NCBI GenBank assembly: GCA_029204225.1
Contig: CM055103.1
Coordinates: 49,767,756-49,831,755 of the forward strand
DNA: 64,000 nt
Direction: 5' to 3'
From: Diphasiastrum complanatum
Taxonomy: Eukaryota > Streptophyta > Lycopodiopsida > Lycopodiales > Lycopodiaceae
Position numbers and translations under genes: made by a program. Shown here piece after piece: positions 1 to 10,810 of the stretch. Position 1 is the first letter of the stretch. Each line of letters starts with the position of its first letter. The notes below the pieces were generated by a model that was not told where the DNA came from, did not search any database, and was given only the letters and a program-made list of their open reading frames with translations.

Positions 1-1537
1 TAAGATATTAGCTCACCAGGAAATCATACAGGAATTCTTTTAGCCTGATAATTTGCACCATGAAAGTAAATTCATTATTTTAATGCAACACAGCATCCTC
101 TAGAGATACTAAAGTTTCTATTATTTAGAAGTTTTCCATAAAACCCTCTAATCATGCATTTGGTATTTGTACTTGAAAATTGATAGAAATTACCTAGCAA
201 CCAATTCTTTCCACGTTTCATTATGCTTCAAACACTATTTTGAAACAATGCAAATAACGAGCTTCCAAAAGGGAAAGAAGAATCTATAAGGCATCAGCCT
301 CTTTCCATCTCCTTGCATGCAACATGCAACTGCTAATATACTGCATAACTGCTCCTATATGAAATTTATCAGTTAGACATTCTCGAGTCAAAGAATGATG
401 AACATACATCAAACCCTTATGAGTAGACAAGAGAATCTGTAAAGAAAAACAGTGGGCTTCAGTGACTCCTGTGAAGATCATAGTGATTGACCACTCTATG
501 GGATAGAAATTACATGTACAATGGATGCTTTTTTCCTCCTCGAATGATGAAATCCTGCAAAGAAATGACCGCATAAATGGTTGGGTCAGCAGCAAGTCTC
601 ATAATAGCCACCAATTCCAAGTTTAAATGGCACGTTACAGATAGAAAGAATTCAAATTTGCAGACAACCATCAGCCAAATGGTGATCTTTCAAACAGCTA
701 GGTATGAAATTTAAAGCCATAAACAGAAATAAAGTTACAAATTTGGAGATCAAAGAATGAAGACCATAGGAGGAGTCACCTTTTTCCATTTCCATAGTGT
801 TTGAACATTTTTCAGGGAAATTGAAGTAGCTGCTGAGTTGAGTTAACGTGTCAAATGGAAGCATCTTCATTCTTCATACTCACTTCAGCATCTTCATTTT
901 GTGGTATATTCTTTTTAACCAATAATGCAGATATAATTTGTGAGTTGAGAGTTACAGACAGCAGACACACTTTATTGGTTCAAAGTCAAATGGCATTTGA
1001 GTCTCAGGATTCACACATAATAGACACCATTTACATGTCATAAGTGAGAAGGTCCTGAGTTCATATGAGAAATAGGGCTGCTCAACTAAACAGGAACCAA
1101 ACATTCCTACCATACCAGATCCATGTGAAGAGACTAGAAATGGCATTTGCATTAACCTTGCAGTTAATTGAATGTGCTCCAAGATCTCTTAGGTAATTTG
1201 ATAGGATTCATATTGATTCTTTGAAAGTTAAAACTTTGCAGCAGTGGTAAAGATTAGCTGATGTGGTGAGCATAGAACTGCAGTACGGGCAACTAACATA
1301 GCAATGGGGCAAGAGAGAGAAAAAGAAAGAAAGAAAGCTTTATTAACGTCTTTTCCATGCCAAAAGGCGTATAAGACAAACAAGTACATCAGATAAAAGT
1401 GGAACCAAGACGGAGCAATGCCGTCAACAACATAACTAAATCAAAATTAACTAAGAAGAGGATAATGTCCAGGATTATATGGTACGTAGACCATTTACAG
1501 ACTCAACTGGCATCTCTTCAGTGCTCTAACTCTCTCA
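1..1537. other. No gene identified
   Basis: AT-rich sequence with only short open frames on both strands, none of which resembles a known family. A purine-rich GAAA/GAGA stretch lies near 1313-1338. It could be the far end of the large intron of the minus-strand AAE gene, or intergenic DNA; the sequence does not decide. Confidence 0.4.
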
Positions 1538-2394
1538 CTAACTCTGAACAGTCTCAAATATCTCATTAATAGCAGCAGGTTTAATATCTACGAAACGAAT
1601 GATACCATCCCTGTAGATCAACCGCTTTCCATTCGTTAGAGCCTCCTGTTTTGCTTTCTTCCGTTCTTGAACCTGAATGAAAGTAAGGTCTTCATCCAGG
1701 TATATCGTGGTGCCCCGCAATGTAGATCTCTTCCCTAGCGCTACATGACGACCAGGGGCAGATGCAAAGCGTATAACAAGAGTACCTAGATCTCTCTTAG
1801 GCCGCCATGCAGTATCCATATCTTTGTGGTGGTGTTGAGAACTCTTCAAGAAACTTTTTAGCTTCACCAACAGCATCATGGGAGTTCGTAATACCTCTGA
1901 CTCGGACATTAAGAGCCTTTTGCTCTCGCAAACGGCTCTCGGTGAACGTAGCTGAGATAAAAGAAGGTGGAGGTTGTAGAACAGTAGTATTAGGAGCTTT
2001 AAGCACATCTGCCCAGGATCGGATAGCGGTATGATGCTGTTCCACTTGACTTTCGAGCTTCCTAGAATCATAAACTCAATCAATCAATTCCTGCTGCCAC
2101 TGAAGAAGGATGTAATGGAGACTGTAGCTGAAGGTAATGTGTGCTGATGACATTGTCTAGGAGGTCGTCTGTTAGTGTGTGTCTCCTCATACCAGTGATC
2201 CTACGAGCAACAGGAATCTGGGTGATACGCCATCTCACGTCTCTGTGTAGAGAGTCATCATCGGTCTCACTATCCTCTGAGTCTGGACCATGTCGTGACC
2301 TCCTGCGAGAAAAGGACATGATCTGGAGCTGTGTGTCAAGGTGACTAGACTGAGCTGGCTGAGAGAAAGAGAGAGAAAGAGAGAGAGAGGCCAT
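1538..2394 (-). pseudogene. LINE-type ORF1-like fragment (frameshifted)
   Basis: Three minus-strand open pieces in succession (2394-2080, 2045-1797, about 1830-1538) look like one broken protein. The first is Arg/Ser/Asp-rich. The second contains LNVRVRGI and a short helical segment. The third contains LGTLVIRFASA, then LRGTTIYLDEDLT, then a basic KKAKQEALTNGKRLIYRDG stretch. This order (RRM-like strand, then a 'VRF..G..IYI.EDLT...K..GK..Y..' C-terminal domain) is that of L1-type ORF1 nucleic-acid-binding proteins (transposase-22-like). A frameshift near 1800-1860 separates pieces two and three, and a stop separates one and two. No reverse transcriptase ORF2 follows at lower coordinates, so this is a fragment. 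The family call rests on motif resemblance only. Confidence 0.45.
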
Positions 2395-3890
2395 TGGTGT
2401 TATAGCAGCCCCATCTTCTTTCGGAGAAACTCCTCAATTAGGACAACCACTTTATTTGCAAGACAATGTCAGGCCAGTGTGAAATGAATGTTGCTTGAAA
2501 ACTTCGGAGAAGACATGGGCATTCATGACATGTCAGAACGACAACAATTACTGACAGAACTAGAAAGTCTATAAGGATGAATTACAACAAGTGAAGAATG
2601 AAGGCAATACTTGGAAAACTAACCTGCCAAAATAGATCAAAAATCAATAATCACACTGTTGTCAACTAGCAAAATCTAACCTTATGACAGAAGCCAAGTA
2701 GCACACGAACTACAAGCATAGCTGTAACATTTGGACTTTCAACTTGATCCACCACTAGCAGCTGAGTAACAAGTACATATCAGGAAGAATGTTCTTAGGT
2801 GACACAGCTCCAGTTTGGTTCCAACAATGGAGCAGGAGCAAAACTGAGGGGGAAGCTCAGCTCAGACACAGGCTAACTGTAGTCGTACATGGCCATCAAT
2901 GCTATTAGAGATCCTTGAGAATGATAATAGCAGCTGAAACAAGAGAAGGACATTCAAGGGTACACTCAGATATTTTAAACATTACAAATCCACCTTTCGT
3001 ACATGGATGTGAACACAAAGCACTCAATCAAGGATGAAGTTTGAAATGAAAAACTCATTCACGTTTGTACAGAAGGCAAGCGGTTAGCCAAGAAATTCAA
3101 CAAAATTCTTACCTGAGAGGTATCTAAAGAAGTCCTGAAAAATTACAGTCCACAAAAAGAAAACCTTCAATCAAAGAGGAAACAGGGACGTACAGTCTTG
3201 CTTTGGTTTCAAAAAACAGAGAGGCACAAAACGCAACATGTAGACTTCTGAAATGGAGGGCGGTGATAGCGGACTATTCAAGACATCTACTTGATGGAAT
3301 GGGCTGTGGGGGTGTGAGACACCAAAGCTACAGCCTGGTGGATTGAAGCGATGCCAGTGTTGTCTCCCAAGCCCAGGGGTGAACATGGCATCTGTGTTCT
3401 ACAGCTGGGTGATGAGTTACATGTCTAGTACCTTATGGGTTCCAATTAACTCCAGTATGATCTATCGAGTAAGCAGCAACTGACAAGAGTCAAAATGATA
3501 TCAGAGCCACAAATTTGTGGAGAAAATCGGGAATTGTGTGGACAATGAAAGTCTAAACAAGTCACCCAGGAGAAAAACAAATATCCTTAATCCAAAATGG
3601 ATGATCTGGTACACGGTTTGAATGGAGGCATACTCACAAAGATTGATCTATGAGTACAACTGTCAAAGTCAGGACTCCAGCTGAGGATGTTTCTAAGACT
3701 GGTCTCGGGTATAGGTGTGGCCATTACAACAGTTAAACGATTTATTTTGACCACATTTGGGGAAGTTTGTAGTGGCACTTTCTAGAAAATATTCTCAACT
3801 ATCATAAAACACTGGCAGAGAATATAGAGCATCTCAGGACTGTCTAAGGGATATCGAAACATAAGAGCTCTGTGTCATGGATATATAGTA
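2395..3890. other. No gene identified
   Basis: Only short, unsupported open frames. Nothing resembling transposon coding sequence or the missing AAE exons was seen. Confidence 0.4.
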
Positions 3891-3910
3891 TTGCCTAAGT
3901 TGTGTCCCAT

Positions 3911-3983
3911 TCCGGAACGCTGCGTTCTGGGAGCATTCCGAAACAAGTTCCGGAACGGTTCCAGAATTCTGCAGCGTTCCGGA
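3911..3983. repeat. CG-rich inverted repeat with reiterated TTCCGGAAC
   Basis: A perfect 13-bp inverted repeat (TCCGGAACGCTGC at 3911-3923 and its complement at 3971-3983) encloses a 47-nt loop. The loop contains a second complementary pair (TTCTGG 3925-3930, CCAGAA 3961-3966) and further TTCCG(G/A)AAC words. About five copies of the word occur in 75 bp, a sharp contrast to the AT-rich surroundings. It resembles a terminal or subterminal end of a DNA transposon, but no transposase or second end was found. Confidence 0.6.
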
Positions 3984-4100
3984 TCAGAACACTGCAAAAA
4001 CAATTTATTTTTTTACTTTTTTGGAAGCATGTGTTGGGAGTGGGGAAAAACAACATGTGGGCGTATAAAAAAAATTTCAAACACATTAACTATTAATTAA

Positions 4101-6680
4101 CAACTGTAAGTACTTACTACAACTACTACAGACTACTAACTGAACCAAAAAATTGGGCTTTAACATGCTGCATACCAAAAGTTAAAACTAAAACTTGAAT
4201 CGCATAGTGCATACAACAGTGCTAAGTGTATATGATACAAAAAATTGGTGACTGATCCACATTCCACACATGCCTCATGAGAATGATCAAGACGTCTGAT
4301 GTCATAAACGATAAAGCTCTGATATATACAATGAATGGGCCAATGGCCAAGTACATGAGTATGATACATGGACAATGGACTCACAGACAAGTGGAGGGAT
4401 AATAGCAGAGGCACCAACTGATAAACTTTGGCCTAAATACACATCTAGAAGTACCTCATATGGATATGCAATATAAACAAGTGCTGGAGCATCAAGTGAC
4501 CAATCTGAAGTATCTGCTAATGCAATCGTAGTGGAAGCACCACGCACATCATGAAAAGTGTAAGCGCATACCAATGTCGAAGATACCTCAACAACCATGG
4601 AACCAATATCGAGAATAACATCAACAACTAAAGCCATTGGAATAATGAAGTAATTAGAACTAGGAATAGAATGCTCAAGCTCAAATGCTCAAGCTCAGCA
4701 GACAAAGTAGGATAGTAATGAGCAAATTCCTCAAAATGAGCATCAATGCACTCAAGAGCAACACCAAGGCACTCAACATTACGATCAAGCATGGTGTCAG
4801 CATCGACCTGTATCTCCTAATCAACTACTAGATTTGAAGCATCCTGAGAATCATCCGTTTGTTGAAGCATTCAAAAAAAATCTGGCTAAGTGGTACACCA
4901 AGTAGGATCAATCATGGCTTGACGAAGAGCACTGGTAAATGTAGTCCATGCAGCATTTGTGGAAAAGTCAAAAACCTGCATCCAGAACCATGTATAGACC
5001 TGACCACTGGGATATATGGCTACAAGTTGAACTTGCTGAGCAGGACTGTGCGGTCAAAGATAAATAGGTCTCCATTTTATGGAGCCAATAAACAAGCTCA
5101 TTGCCATCTAAAGAACCATTCAACCATTGTAAATGGTTAGTTAATCTTTATCATGGAAATCATGCAATACGGTGTGATGAGTATGTGGAGGAATAGGAAT
5201 GGGTAGATCCAAGAGTTCATCTTGGAAAACAAGTGAATGAGAATGAAAATAAAGTGGTCGTCAGAGCACTAAATGCTTGTGCAATGGCAAAGTGAATACG
5301 AGAAGGCAACGTACAAGAAAAAAAGTAGAAACCCGGAGGGAGAGGACACAAGTCGTCACCTCAACGTAGGCTCTACGCAAACGAATCTAGCAAATGACAG
5401 GGTGGTAAAGAAGCTACCAAATAGAGCACCAAGGAAGTACGCTACCAACTAAGGAGTCAAAAAACCAGCAAGCAAAAGTGTGCAAATGTATGTCTATATC
5501 ACCTCCAAATAAGGCACTAGAAATAGGTGGGTATGCTGCCCAAAAAAACAGCGAGGTAGCTCAAACTGCAGCAGCAAAGAGGGTGATGCACTGGCTAGAA
5601 CGTAGACCAAAGACCAGCAAACAACTGCTAGAATATGTGTTGAAATCACCTCCAAACAACACATTAGGAAGAACAGAAGGTACTGCCTTGAAAAACCAGC
5701 AAGTGAAGTTAAGAAAAACCTCAAAAATAGGGGAATGGAGCCTCCAAAAGTCTAGAAAGTGCAATAGGTACTGCCCAGATAATCCACCAAAACAGCCGCA
5801 GAAAATATAGTGGTCCTCTAAAGTAGTCGCCGGGAATAATCTACAAAAAGGAGAAAAAAAATTCTGCCGTCAAGTTTAGTAGTAGTTCTTCCTTTGAAAA
5901 TCTGCCAGAAAAATAAATGGAGATCCATTCATAAAAGCGGCAAAACAATCATTCACGAGAATTCTCCAACAAAGAAAAGAATAATAAAATCAATGGCTGC
6001 CGATAGCTTAGGCAGATTTCCAACAAAGATCTCCAATACAAAGATGGAACTCCCCTACAAAGAGCTCAAGACTCCAAACTCATGACTAACTATGAATAAC
6101 CTTAGTGGCTATTTATACTGAACAAAAGCTATCTCCCTTCAATTGACTTGGAGGGAAATAAGAAGATTCAAATATTAGGGCCCAAATTAGGTGAAATAGT
6201 GTTCCGAAGTCACCACACTTCTAGGACTTCTGTTTTCAAAACTTGAATCATCTCGAATCTAAAGATCAGAAAACGAGGACCACTTATACTTTAGAGCATT
6301 AGCTCTGAGCATATTGTAACGTAGGGCTTATTTGTAAGTTTCAACTAAGTCCATTGTCGTTAACATTGTTACATTCAAATTTTCAAAGTCATTTGAAACC
6401 TCAATGTTGCAAACCATTCGAAATCTCAAATTTTAAAACTTTTTTTTTCTAGGCCCTAGGGCCCCAAAATTCTTTATGTAATTCAAAAATACAAACTTCT
6501 ACACTTGCAAAAACTCAAAAATATTCTCAAATGATCTCGATATTCATTAAATATGACTAGAATACCAAATTCTCTGGCTATGGAAGTGCCCACAACCAAT
6601 CACTCGCACATACTCATGCAATGGTACAATTGGGCTCTGACAATGCACCCAATGTGGACCAACTTAATTGTGCCATTTTT
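4101..6680. other. No gene identified; weak internal repeats
   Basis: AT-rich, with stop-rich frames. Segments near 5465-5520 and 5620-5700 share degenerate words (ACCAGCAA, TCACCTCCAAA), suggesting an old tandem duplication, perhaps in a decayed LTR. No motif identifies a family. Confidence 0.35.
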
Positions 6681-6692
6681 TTTACATCCAAC

Positions 6693-6756
6693 GGGGTCGG
6701 CTCAACTGGTTAGCTTGGCATCCAAAGTTTCTTTGGTCCCAAATTCGAGCCTCCCC
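6693..6756 (+). repeat. tRNA-like SINE head (relic)
   Basis: The segment starts GGGGTCGG and ends CCTCCCC. It carries an A-box-like GGCTCAACTGGTTAGCTTGG and a B-box-like AATTCGAGCC at tRNA-like spacing, but cannot fold into a full functional tRNA. A tRNA-derived SINE head is the best explanation. The 3' boundary is unclear. Confidence 0.4.
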
Positions 6757-6963
6757 TTGGAAACCAAGAAGCATTTATTGGTTTTACAAGGCTACATTGG
6801 GCTCAATTCCTATACGTATAGTCATTCATTGCTACAAATACATCGTAGGTTTGGTCCATAGGACTAGTTTGGGTCCTTTGAGAAAAATAGACATTCACAG
6901 AAACAATGCTAAACTAGAATCTAAAAAGTACACGAGACAAGATTATTCGACAACAATAGCATG

Positions 6964-8134
6964 TGTTGGATTATTCTCCTTCTTACCAATCGTCTAATCG
7001 GTTTTAATCTTCATCCATTGTTAATCCAGTTTTGCGGATTTTCCCGTGTGTTTACACAGTCTGCAGAATTACAAGTGTTTTTACACAGTCTGCAGAATTA
7101 CACGGAGTTTACGACAGTGTCTCCTTTTCGCCTCAGGAATCCCGTTGAAAAATGCAGTGTCGCCTTTTTCGCATTTTTCGCCTGACAGAAATCTCATGTA
7201 AAATCACAATGTCGCATTTTTCGCTTTTTCCAAAGAGCCTAAAATGTTAAGGAAATGACTTTGGCAAAGTGTGGGGCAACCCTAAATGAGATTTAAGGGC
7301 ACCTCCTCCTTTTTCACCTTTTTCGCGTAAAACCCAACAGTGTCGCCTGTGGCTGTTTTAGTTCATTTTTGCAAAAGTGACAGTTTGGTTCATTTATGCA
7401 GACATACGCTTTACGGCCAACTTCACCACTTATCAGCAATCAATGACAAGGACCGGATGGATGCCAGCGGATCACCAGCCAACTGGCGATCGCATTTGAC
7501 GACCTAATTTCTTAGTATAAATAGCTTTTCATATTCCTACAATTTAATCATCATCAGAAGTTGAAGATTATCAGAAGAATTCGAATAGTTAGCTCTCTCT
7601 CTCAAGCCTGCGAGCTTGAACACTCCTGCGCATTCTAGCTCACTTCTTAGAGTTGTTTTAGATATTGCTATTGCGATACTGCTAATCAGCATTGCGCTTA
7701 ATTCAAACTTTCATTTTAGCCGCTCAGAGATAGCATAGAGTACGCGGCTTTGATCCGCAACTTATTGTACTCATTTACTTCTGTTACGTTTTCATACTGA
7801 ATCAATACTATCCTTTATTGCGTTTAGCTTCGTCTCAGAATGTATGAGTTTCTGTATTTTCTTCGCGACGAATTACTTGTCGGATAATTCAATGCTTTAT
7901 TGTTTGGCTACGTAATCACTATAGTACTGATGATTTCAAAGTTAGTTACTATAAGATCAAACGTGACGTCTATCACTATTGTTTTGTTTGAAATTGATAG
8001 GCGTAGTCATGCATTGTGAAAGAGGAAGATAGTTTATTCCGCCATGCACGAAAAGTTTTCTTTCTAGACACACGAATTATTTTCATTCGTTTCTTTTCGA
8101 GCTAGACCTATCTTTTGCACACCACTTTCCGACA
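6964..8134 (+). mobile_element. Solo LTR with intact ends and GCATG target duplication
   Basis: This 1171-bp segment starts TGTTGG and ends CCGACA, an almost perfect terminal inverted pair. It is flanked by identical 5-bp GCATG at 6959-6963 and 8135-8139. No PBS or coding sequence lies inside or next to it, so it is a solo LTR left by recombination. The first ~900 bp match the reverse complement of 36060-36981. There the same LTR start abuts a purine tract and a minus-strand copia pol, which assigns this LTR to a copia family. Internally it has reiterated CGCxTTTTTCGC words. Confidence 0.85.
7046..7106 (+). repeat. Tandem duplication inside the solo LTR
   Basis: Two copies of a ~28-bp unit built on ACACAGTCTGCAGAATTACA lie head to tail. 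The same duplication is present, inverted, in the related LTR near 36840-36900, so it predates the two insertions. Confidence 0.7.
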
Positions 8135-8339
8135 GCATGTACACAAAAATAAAGATTTATCCTAGGAAGAGCTTGAAGAAAAAACCCTAGTAGAAACAGA
8201 TCAAGATGGATTATATTATTCATCCTAAAAAAACCAATTAAAATATATAATACAACTCTCATTCTTGGCCAACTCTACAATTATTAAACCCCAAACAAGG
8301 TATACCTTCAAGACCACTCTAGCCCCCACGCTATGGCAA

Positions 8340-8791
8340 ATCTCACAATGTAGGAGAGATGTCAATCTAGCATCATGTGGCTACCACTCATAAATCATGG
8401 TCTCCTCCTGGAAAAGTCTAAGGGTTTACCCTCCAAGGCTCTACTCCAACTAGGAGTGGTATGGGACACCTCACTGGAACACATCAGTAACCTAACTAGG
8501 CCACATCTACCACGAACCGATGAGTCACTACTAGTTCCAAATAGATTCACCATCATGGGTTTTAGGCCTCCAAATCATTAACTATGATTTAATGTCACGA
8601 GGGCCCCAACCCACAATTGATTCACGAGTCGAGTTAGGCCTTTCGAGCTCCTTACGAGACATAGATCCGAGGTCAGACACTTTGTGGGTAAGACACTACC
8701 CATAATAGCCCACCTTTTGAACCTTGAGATTTGGGCTAGATATAAAGCTTGTATGAGTATGACACTTGTCAAGTGTTTGATGAATCCAACA
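8340..8791 (-). mobile_element. 3' LTR fragment of a minus-strand copia element
   Basis: On the minus strand the sequence TGTTGGATTCATC begins at 8791 directly after a purine tract (AAGTGGGAA), which is the usual polypurine tract/3' LTR junction. The copia coding scrap at 9168-8890 lies just upstream in the same orientation. The distal end of the LTR is not defined; the lower coordinate is approximate. Confidence 0.5.
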
Positions 8792-8889
8792 TTCCCACTT
8801 GTTCTATTTCAACTTTCAAATACAGAAATACCCATTGACCTTCTACTCCAAGAAAACTTCCTTGAATTAAACTCTTCTATTTCTAAACA

Positions 8890-9168
8890 TCAGCTTCCAA
8901 GAATATACAAAACACCAAGAAATACTTTGAATCTTTCATTTATAAACATTACCTTGACTCTTCCATATCCTATGATTTTATATGGGTAGTCATCTCCTAA
9001 GAAACCCTCACCTTCATCATAGCTTTTGTATTCATAAAACAACTCCCTCTTGCAAGTCATATTATTCAAAGCACTCGAGTCAATCAACCATGACTCGTGA
9101 TTTGAACATGTGCAAGAGGAGCATTTATTTTGCGAAAACCCTTGATGAAAAACCCGGCAAAAATACAA
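8890..9168 (-). pseudogene. Copia protease-region fragment
   Basis: A 92-residue minus-strand frame contains SWLIDSSALNNMT, a degenerate copy of the copia aspartic protease signature (D-S-G-A). It is followed by FLGDDYPYKIIGYGRVKV and a VLYILG tail of the gag-pre-integrase region. The catalytic triad has Ser in place of Gly (DSS). Integrase and reverse transcriptase are absent between here and the LTR at 8791, so a large internal deletion has occurred. Confidence 0.7.
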
Positions 9169-9239
9169 CTGGATGGATTATATTATTTAGGGCACCTAGT
9201 ACAATCATGAAGCTTCATTGCTCCTTCGCCCCTTTATGA

Positions 9240-10011
9240 CTACAGAACCCTAAAACTGGGTTTGCGCATAATATCCCACCCCCAAACCTCTGAGTATAAC
9301 ACATGTAGATGTTCAACGTATCCAATAGTTCTCATTATCTTTTTTCAACTCTCTATGACCACTATCATTTGCAATTGATAGTCCATAATATCATTTGGCA
9401 TTCATGGATCATATGCTAGCTTGGGATTTTTTTGCATGTTCGAGCCAATTCCCATGGATATTCCTAGCAATCTTGGTCTCTACAAAGAGCTTGGGATGCC
9501 AAGCCTTTTATTCCTTCTTACCCATAACTCATGGTGGTTTGGGTATCTTTGTGATATTGTGCAATCTTCTACTACCTTCTTATCGCTCCCTTGGTCTATA
9601 ATGGCAGATTGAGTTCCTATTGTATGTTTTCGTCAACAAAAGCTTCATAGTTTCAATTTGCATTCTAGCTTCATATCCACAAAATGCTTATGATACATTG
9701 TAATCATTACGTTATAATGATGCCTTTATTTCGCATTCTTAAGCCATCACAATCCGAAAGCAACCAAATTTCAGTTATAACTTTGAATTATACATTAGTG
9801 CCTTCCTCTTCAATATGTACATGTTGCAATATTCTCTTGAGTTGTTTGTGGCTTCCACATTTTTATTGTGCCAACATTGAAAATAATGTCTTTTTGATGA
9901 GGAAGATCTATAGGAATATAATTGCCACCTCATTGGGCCTTGTGTCCCATGTCATTTGTTGGTAATAGAGATTTAGACCATATGGTTTTTTCCTTCTTAA
10001 GACCCTCCATT
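9240..10011. other. No gene identified
   Basis: Several 60-90 residue frames on the plus strand show no recognisable motif. The region is probably decayed transposon sequence inside or downstream of the AAE gene. Confidence 0.35.
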
Positions 10012-10319
10012 TGTTAGGGGAATTTATTGTCAATAATTTTGCAAATAATTCATGCCTATAAGTAGAAGCCCAGCCCTAATTCGTGGGCCCTCAAACTATA
10101 AATAGACCATAAGGCCTTGTTAGTCAACTATTTTTTCTAGATGTTGCTTAGAGTAGAGAGTGGATGAATAGTTTCAAATTACATTCAACTTTGATACTTC
10201 AATATTCTCATCGAGATATCTATTGTGTTCGACTCCCTTACGTTTCCTCTTAATCATTTGTATCCGGTTATATCACAAATCTCGTGTTGATTTACTTATA
10301 GCTCCCCACACCTATAACA
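10012..10319 (+). mobile_element. Short LTR-like segment with TATA box
   Basis: This 308-bp segment starts TGTTAGGGG and ends TATAACA (TG..CA with a TGTTA/TAACA inverted pair). It contains CTATAAATAG near 10097, placed as in LTR promoters. No PBS follows and no matching 5-bp flanks were found, so a solo LTR call is tentative. Confidence 0.4.
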
Positions 10320-10605
10320 TCTAGATGATTTAACCTCAAGAGAACATAGAAAATCAAGACCTACACCCTGGAAAATACTACAACATAACAAAGCACATGG
10401 AAATAACTCAACTTGCTTGAGATTGCAATAACAAGGAAGTTCAATCCTCATGATTCAAATATACAACTGTAAATCTATGTTATAGACAAAAAAGCTACTA
10501 GCCATAACAAATGAGTAGGTATTTCAACATATTTTCCACAAGAAGTGTTAACAACTAGCAAGGCGTGCCTTGCAAATTGAAAAAAAGTCTAGAAAATTCA
10601 TCGAC

Positions 10606-10810
10606 CTGTGTGAACACGCCCTTCGCCTTGGATATGTTAAGTCGTGTTTCAATTTCCGAAGCAGCAAAACTATCAGCTATTGATACTACTATGAAGCCAC
10701 CAAGCACTATACCCAAGTAGATAATGACTGCAGATACAGTCATGGGCATGTCAATGGCAATAGCATCACCTTTTGAAAATCCACATTCTTCCAATGACCT
10801 AGCAACTTCC
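10606..10810 (-). CDS. AAE exon 4
   Basis: Starts [11 protein letters not shown] after a TTCTTGGCAG acceptor and ends AKGVFTQ at donor CAG|GTCGAT. It carries [12 protein letters not shown], the best conserved block in the visible part. Confidence 0.9.

Noticed and set aside
4302-4637. 111-codon minus-strand frame
   Set aside because: Hydrophobic and low in complexity, with no motif, start context or neighbour to support it.
6693-6756. Functional tRNA gene
   Set aside because: Has A- and B-box-like words but no full acceptor and anticodon stems; a SINE relic is more likely.
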